21,051 nucleotides of DNA from a virus: the IMG/VR virus record IMGVR_UViG_3300021409_000095, positions 1 to 21,051 of that record; one strand, written 5' to 3'. The position numbers and the translations under genes are program-made. A model generated the notes under the pieces. It searched no databases. It was not told where the DNA came from and worked only from the letters and a program-made list of their open reading frames with translations. Shown here piece after piece: positions 18,401 through 21,051 of this stretch; the stretch's first letter is position 1, and every line of letters begins with the position of its first letter.

Positions 18401-18436
18401 GTAAACGAGGCGCTCTACCAGCTGAGCTAATCACCC
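18361..18436 (-). tRNA. tRNA-Val (anticodon UAC)
   Basis: On the minus strand the sequence begins GGGTGATTAGCTCAGCTGG and folds as a full cloverleaf. The acceptor is GGGTGAT/ATCACCC, the D stem GCTC/GAGC, the anticodon stem CCTCG/CGAGG with loop TTTACAC (anticodon TAC), and the T arm GGCGG-TTCGAGT-CCGTC. The 3' ACCA is encoded (18361-18364). It is intact, so integration at its 3' end has regenerated the gene. Confidence 0.97.
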
Positions 18437-18479
18437 GGGCCGTGCCTCAGATACAGGCAGGCGGCCGGGGCTGGCAAGC

Positions 18480-19277
18480 TCAGGTGGAGAGAAAGCGCAC
18501 CGGCTCGCCGGGCATCAGGATCGCGGCGGTCAGCCGGTCCGAGAAATAGGCGCCGGTGTCCAGCGCGATCCGCCCCTCGGCGACGGCAGGGCGGGTGACG
18601 ACGGTGTGGCCGTGGGCGACCCACAGCCCGTCCGTGCGCGGCCGGATCAGGAACTCGGGATGCCCCCACAACAGCGCCGAGGGCGGCTGCTCGTCGATCG
18701 GCAGGTCGGGGTCGCAGGCGGCATGCACCAGCGCCACATTGCCCGACTGCGCAATCAGCGGCAGCCCCGCCAGCCAGGCCACCAGGCCATCGGGGTCGCC
18801 CTCGCCCAGCGCCTCGGCCAGCGCGTCGCGGGCGGCCTCCAGCACCTCGGGCCCCGCGGTCTCGGCCACCCCCGCCAGCCCGAAACTCTCCAGCGTCTGG
18901 ATGCCGCCGTTGCGCAGCCAGCGCGGACCGGCCTCCAGCGGCGAGGCGAGGAAATCCAGCAGCATCCGCTCGTGATTGCCCATCAGGCAGAGCATCTCGC
19001 CCTCGGCCTCGGGGTCGGCGGACAGGCTGCGCTCCATCGCGCTGAGGGTCTGCAGGACGCGGCGGCTGTCCATCCCGCGGTCGACGTAATCGCCCAGGAA
19101 CACCGCCAGCGGCTGCTCCACCCCGGTGCGGGCCTGATCGGCATCGATCAGGTCGAACAGCTTCTGCAGGAGGTCGACACGGCCGTGCACGTCGCCGATC
19201 AGATAGAGCGGGCGATCGGGCTCCGGGGCTGGCGCGCGTCCGCCAAAGAGGCGGCGCAGGCGGTCGAACACGGGCAT
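18480..19277 (-). CDS. PPP-family metallophosphoesterase (serine/threonine phosphatase-like)
   Basis: A 265-residue protein with the calcineurin-like metal-binding series: GDVHGR (about residue 28), GDYVDRG, then LMGNHERMLLDFL, a distal His (ALVHAACDP) and WVAHGHTV. These define the PPP-type bacterial phosphatases, which include PrpA/PrpB-like protein phosphatases and diadenosine-tetraphosphatase-like enzymes; substrate specificity is not readable here. The start at 19277 (MPVFDRLRRLFGG) has a GAGGA ribosome site; the longer frame to 19361 looks non-coding. It lies downstream of groEL on the same strand but is separated by a terminator, so it is probably its own unit. It is a host gene, outside the prophage. 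Confidence 0.88.
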   Translation of the reverse strand: MPVFDRLRRLFGGRAPAPEPDRPLYLIGDVHGRVDLLQKLFDLIDADQARTGVEQPLAVFLGDYVDRGMDSRRVLQTLSAMERSLSADPEAEGEMLCLMGNHERMLLDFLASPLEAGPRWLRNGGIQTLESFGLAGVAETAGPEVLEAARDALAEALGEGDPDGLVAWLAGLPLIAQSGNVALVHAACDPDLPIDEQPPSALLWGHPEFLIRPRTDGLWVAHGHTVVTRPAVAEGRIALDTGAYFSDRLTAAILMPGEPVRFLST

Positions 19278-19367
19278 GCGGGCATCCTCGGACAGGGCAG
19301 AGGCGTCTTGCAGGGCGCAGCCCAGAGGTAATGGGCACCGTCCGCGGCTGCAAGCGGACATGCGAAA

Positions 19368-19385
19368 GGGGGCCCGAAGGCCCCC
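19368..19385 (-). terminator. Terminator after groEL
   Basis: On the minus strand, GGGGGCC-TTCG-GGCCCCC is followed by TTTCG, 26 nt after the groEL stop. It is a 7-bp GC stem with a stable UUCG loop and a short T tract, consistent with intrinsic termination. Confidence 0.75.
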
Positions 19386-19410
19386 TGACGTGGTCTGCGC
19401 TGGGCAGGAC

Positions 19411-21051
<1,641 letters not shown>

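Overview
The window is the integrase-proximal part of a prophage (about 1-18,360) followed by bacterial chromosome (about 18,361-21,051). The host is most likely a Rhodobacterales-type alphaproteobacterium. The DNA is very GC-rich with strongly GC-biased third codon positions, a DUF2312/GapR gene is present, and the GroEL is a typical proteobacterial one ending in a Gly-Met-rich tail. No species can be named from the sequence alone. The prophage sits against the 3' end of a tRNA-Val(UAC) gene, with the tyrosine integrase directly beside it, which is the classical tRNA-integrated layout.

Reading the phage outward from its control region, the logic resembles phage lambda. A CI-like repressor (13452-13790, +) and a small Cro-like protein (13135-13359, -) are divergent. 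Four copies of one 16-bp inverted repeat (TAGG-N6-CCTA core) lie in this region. Two are between cI and cro, and two are in front of a rightward recombination operon. One copy in each pair lies exactly between a -35 and a -10 element. The leftward operon, coupled by many ATGA/GTGA overlaps, runs: cro, C5 cytosine methyltransferase, a small unknown, DUF2312/GapR, RuvC-like resolvase, a small unknown, an O-like winged-helix replication protein whose linker DNA carries an array of GGAA-N5-TTCC palindromes (candidate origin), a P-like protein, a DUF7220-type membrane protein and a NusG-family antiterminator in the position of lambda Q. A roughly 300-bp gene-free gap with a GCGCACC repeat cluster follows. 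Next come a degenerate-ParB/phosphoribosyltransferase fusion, a ParB/adenine-type methyltransferase and a phospholipase-D-fold nuclease, all three translationally coupled. Further left are the packaging genes (small terminase, holin-like protein, large terminase).

The rightward side holds two small unknown genes, a RecE-like PD-(D/E)XK exonuclease and a Sak4-like ATPase. After three tandem hairpins come an AT-hook protein, an excisionase-like HTH protein and the integrase.

Two features break the phage layout. At positions 1-68 the terminase large-subunit gene runs into what looks like the terminus of an IS21-type insertion sequence, so the gene has lost its C-terminal part and the prophage is probably defective. 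At about 3,090-5,430 a cargo cassette interrupts the late region. It holds a Crp/Fnr-family regulator divergent from a secreted choloylglycine-hydrolase/penicillin-V-acylase family Ntn hydrolase, plus an orphan signal-peptide remnant. Degenerate, oppositely oriented copies of one motif pair flank it.

Right of the tRNA are host genes: a PPP-family metallophosphoesterase and a complete groEL with its terminator. All assignments are from reading the sequence and from memory of protein families; no database search was run.
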